Of a stretch of 5,488 nt of DNA, positions 4,386 to 5,488 are shown piece by piece (position 1 is the first letter of the stretch; every line of letters begins with the position of its first letter). The translations under genes were made by a program, and so were the position numbers. The stretch is from JAFGWO01 sp965603295 (GTDB lineage: Bacteria; BMS3Abin14): contig CBFDCL010000116.1 in assembly GCA_965603295.1 (NCBI GenBank), positions 1 to 5,488 of the forward strand, given 5' to 3'. The notes beneath the pieces are model-generated. The model saw only the letters and a list, made by a program, of their open reading frames with translations, did no database searches and was not told where the DNA came from.

Positions 4386-5345
4386 TTAGTCCTCATCCCC
4401 GTGACACAGAGTATCGTTAAAGCAGCCGGGGTTCGCCCCGCCGGGCAGGGGGTTGTAGACCGGCGGTTCCGGCTCGCCCAGGTGGCACAGGCCGCAGGTT
4501 GGGGCGTTATCCTGGTTGGTGTTCGTGTGCGTGGGTGTGGACTCTCCCCTCCAGCGGTTTCCCGAAGGATGCGGCGCCTCCACCTGGTGGCAGTCCGATG
4601 TGTTCAGGCATGACCCCCCCGAGCCGTCCCCGTCGAACGCTTCCCCATGACACGTGGAGCATGTTTCAAAACCGGCCATCTGGCCGGGCGGCTCCTTTGC
4701 GGCCGACCCGTGAAGGGAGCGTTCATCCCAGTCAGGATCCGGGTGGATCTCGTGACAATTGTGGCATGTATCCTGGTTCCCGAAGCTGATGTTGATCCCG
4801 TGACAGTTAATACAGACGGCCTGTTCAGGTGACCCCGCGTAATCCGGATGGTTTGACTCCCCATGGGGCCATCCGCCGGGAGTCTGGCTGCCTCCCATGG
4901 AAAAGTGGCACACCAGGCACTTACCTCCATCCGGATCGTTGAGGTCCGGCGGAGTGTGGCAGTCCTGGCAGGTGAGCCCCCTGATGAGGAAATTGCCCCG
5001 CCAGGCATCGGCATGCCAGGTGTCCCCCGAAGCCGACTTGTTCAGCCAATCCGCCGGATGAAAAGCCGGGCCGTTGCCATGACAGGATTGGCCATCAAAG
5101 GATTCCGTGGCGCAGGATATTTTGGTTATACCGCCGTCAAGGTCATCCCCATGGCAGTCCATGCAGATGAACCCGTCCGGTATTGCAAGGGAGCGGTGGT
5201 CCTCAATCCAGCCGTCCGGATGGTGCCCTGTGGCATCCACCAGGCTGAAAGGCGAATCCTGGTTGACGGTGGAACATGCCGACAGTCCGACAAGCACGAA
5301 GACGATAGAAACAACCATCAATATCAAGTTTCGGCTAATAGTCAT
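4386..5345 (-). CDS. Multiheme c-type cytochrome lipoprotein (about ten heme sites)
   Basis: This is an exported electron-transfer protein. Residues 7-24 form a lipoprotein signal with lipobox LSAC (Cys24). Ser at the next position, by the E. coli sorting rule, favours the outer membrane. Seven canonical heme motifs are present: CMDCH (61), CQDCH (126), CLVCH (143), CINCH (178), CHNCH (194), CSTCH (229) and CGLCH (284). Three longer-spacer motifs look like further sites: C78-X9-CH88-89, CLNTSDCH (246-253) and CFNDTLCH (308-315), the last two CX5CH. Each long motif follows a canonical one, giving three paired modules (61-89, 229-253, 284-315), as in the CxxCH/CxxxxCH cytochromes of Geobacter. 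A Trp/His-rich motif (HHPDGW, FHPADW, HPDPDW) recurs at 41, 95 and 201. Function could be extracellular or periplasmic electron transfer; the partner is unknown. The start is supported by the signal peptide; the ribosome binding site is weak. Confidence 0.9.
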   Translation of the reverse strand: MTISRNLILMVVSIVFVLVGLSACSTVNQDSPFSLVDATGHHPDGWIEDHRSLAIPDGFICMDCHGDDLDGGITKISCATESFDGQSCHGNGPAFHPADWLNKSASGDTWHADAWRGNFLIRGLTCQDCHTPPDLNDPDGGKCLVCHFSMGGSQTPGGWPHGESNHPDYAGSPEQAVCINCHGINISFGNQDTCHNCHEIHPDPDWDERSLHGSAAKEPPGQMAGFETCSTCHGEAFDGDGSGGSCLNTSDCHQVEAPHPSGNRWRGESTPTHTNTNQDNAPTCGLCHLGEPEPPVYNPLPGGANPGCFNDTLCHGDED

Positions 5346-5350
5346 TATTG

Positions 5351-5364
5351 TTGTGACCTCACAA
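5351..5364 (-). promoter_or_regulatory. Perfect inverted repeat TTGTGA-GG-TCACAA at the cytochrome start
   Basis: On the minus strand this 14-bp site reads TTGTGAGGTCACAA, six-base half-sites around GG, and ends five bases before the ATG. The half-sites equal those of CRP/FNR-type regulators (for example the HcpR-type TTGTGA/TCACAA), but those have six central bases and this has two. The only candidate Shine-Dalgarno, GAGG (plus-strand 5357-5360), lies in its centre, so in mRNA a 5-bp hairpin could mask it. It could be an operator, a translation-control hairpin or chance. Confidence 0.4.
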
Positions 5365-5416
5365 AAGAGGATACGGGGAGATGACGTATTTTCCAGTCAC
5401 CCGTTCTCTATTAAGT

Positions 5417-5431
5417 CCTGAATCTTGAATC
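5417..5431. repeat. Two-unit 7-bp repeat upstream of the cytochrome gene
   Basis: CTGAATC (5418-5424) is followed directly by TTGAATC (5425-5431). With the preceding C, this 15-base stretch is the inverted near-copy (14/15) of 3986-4000. On the minus strand it overlaps the region where the cytochrome promoter should be. I found no convincing -35/-10 pair there; TTGATT at plus-strand 5429-5434 is the best -35-like hexamer. Confidence 0.5.
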
Positions 5432-5463
5432 AATTTCTGGTTTTTCTGTCACTTACTTTTTCG

Positions 5464-5488
5464 TTGGCCTTTGGGCATTGGGCATTGG
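5464..5488. repeat. 7-bp TTGGGCA array running off the right edge
   Basis: Units start at 5464 (TTGGCCT), 5471 (TTGGGCA), 5478 (TTGGGCA) and 5485 (TTGG, cut by the window end). The array is therefore incomplete here. Its complement contains CCCAA, again a pyrimidine-CAA core. Confidence 0.8.

Noticed and set aside
4281..4613. 110-aa plus-strand open frame
   Set aside because: It crosses the STTGGAC array and then runs antisense to the cytochrome C-terminus, without any recognisable feature.
4863..5384. 173-aa plus-strand open frame opposite the cytochrome
   Set aside because: The minus strand encodes a lipobox and ten heme motifs over the same bases; the plus-strand product has no domain or ribosome binding site.

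Overview
The window is about 57% GC by eye and looks like chromosomal DNA from a Gram-negative, anaerobe-type bacterium. The best guess is a Desulfobacterota (deltaproteobacterial) lineage. The guess rests on a multiheme c-type cytochrome lipoprotein with mixed CX2CH and long-spacer CXnCH heme motifs, in the style of Geobacter and relatives, and on intergenic DNA packed with degenerate 7-8 bp repeats. Taxonomy is inferred; no rRNA or marker gene is present.

Layout. Bases 1-404 hold no convincing gene. They contain an intrinsic terminator (24-51) for a plus-strand gene to the left, a 157-bp imperfect palindromic repeat (155-311) and two arrays of a TCAAAC-type unit. Gene 1 (405-854, +) encodes an unrecognised 149-aa protein; a perfect TATAAT lies 6 bases before its ATG, with no Shine-Dalgarno sequence, which suggests a leaderless mRNA. 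Bases 855-1264 are intergenic, with more 7/8-bp arrays and then a likely sigma70-type promoter (1143-1171) and a strong ribosome binding site for the next operon.

The operon 1265-3957 (+) is a complete three-gene ABC importer of the TrpXYZ-like COG2984/COG4120/COG1101 type: periplasmic binding protein, one membrane permease and one ATPase. Permease and ATPase overlap by 4 bases (ATGA). Binding protein and permease are separated by 60 bases containing four clean 7-bp repeats that sit where the permease's ribosome binding site would be. Together these genes should import a small organic solute, possibly an amino acid, at the cost of ATP. The substrate cannot be read from sequence.

Bases 3958-4385 are intergenic between convergent transcription units and again dense in 7-bp arrays on both strands, including two interleaved inverted repeats. 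On the minus strand, 5345-4386 encodes a 319-aa lipoprotein cytochrome with seven CX2CH and three longer-spacer CXnCH sites. Its start region carries a perfect inverted repeat, TTGTGA-GG-TCACAA, that covers the only candidate Shine-Dalgarno sequence. The right edge ends in another 7-bp array that runs out of the window.

The most noteworthy pattern is the repeat system. Almost every intergenic gap carries a short array of 7-bp (sometimes 8-bp) units. The units differ from array to array, but nearly all share a YCAR (or, on the other strand, YTGR) core in register. I see no transposase, CRISPR array, tRNA, rRNA or phage gene.
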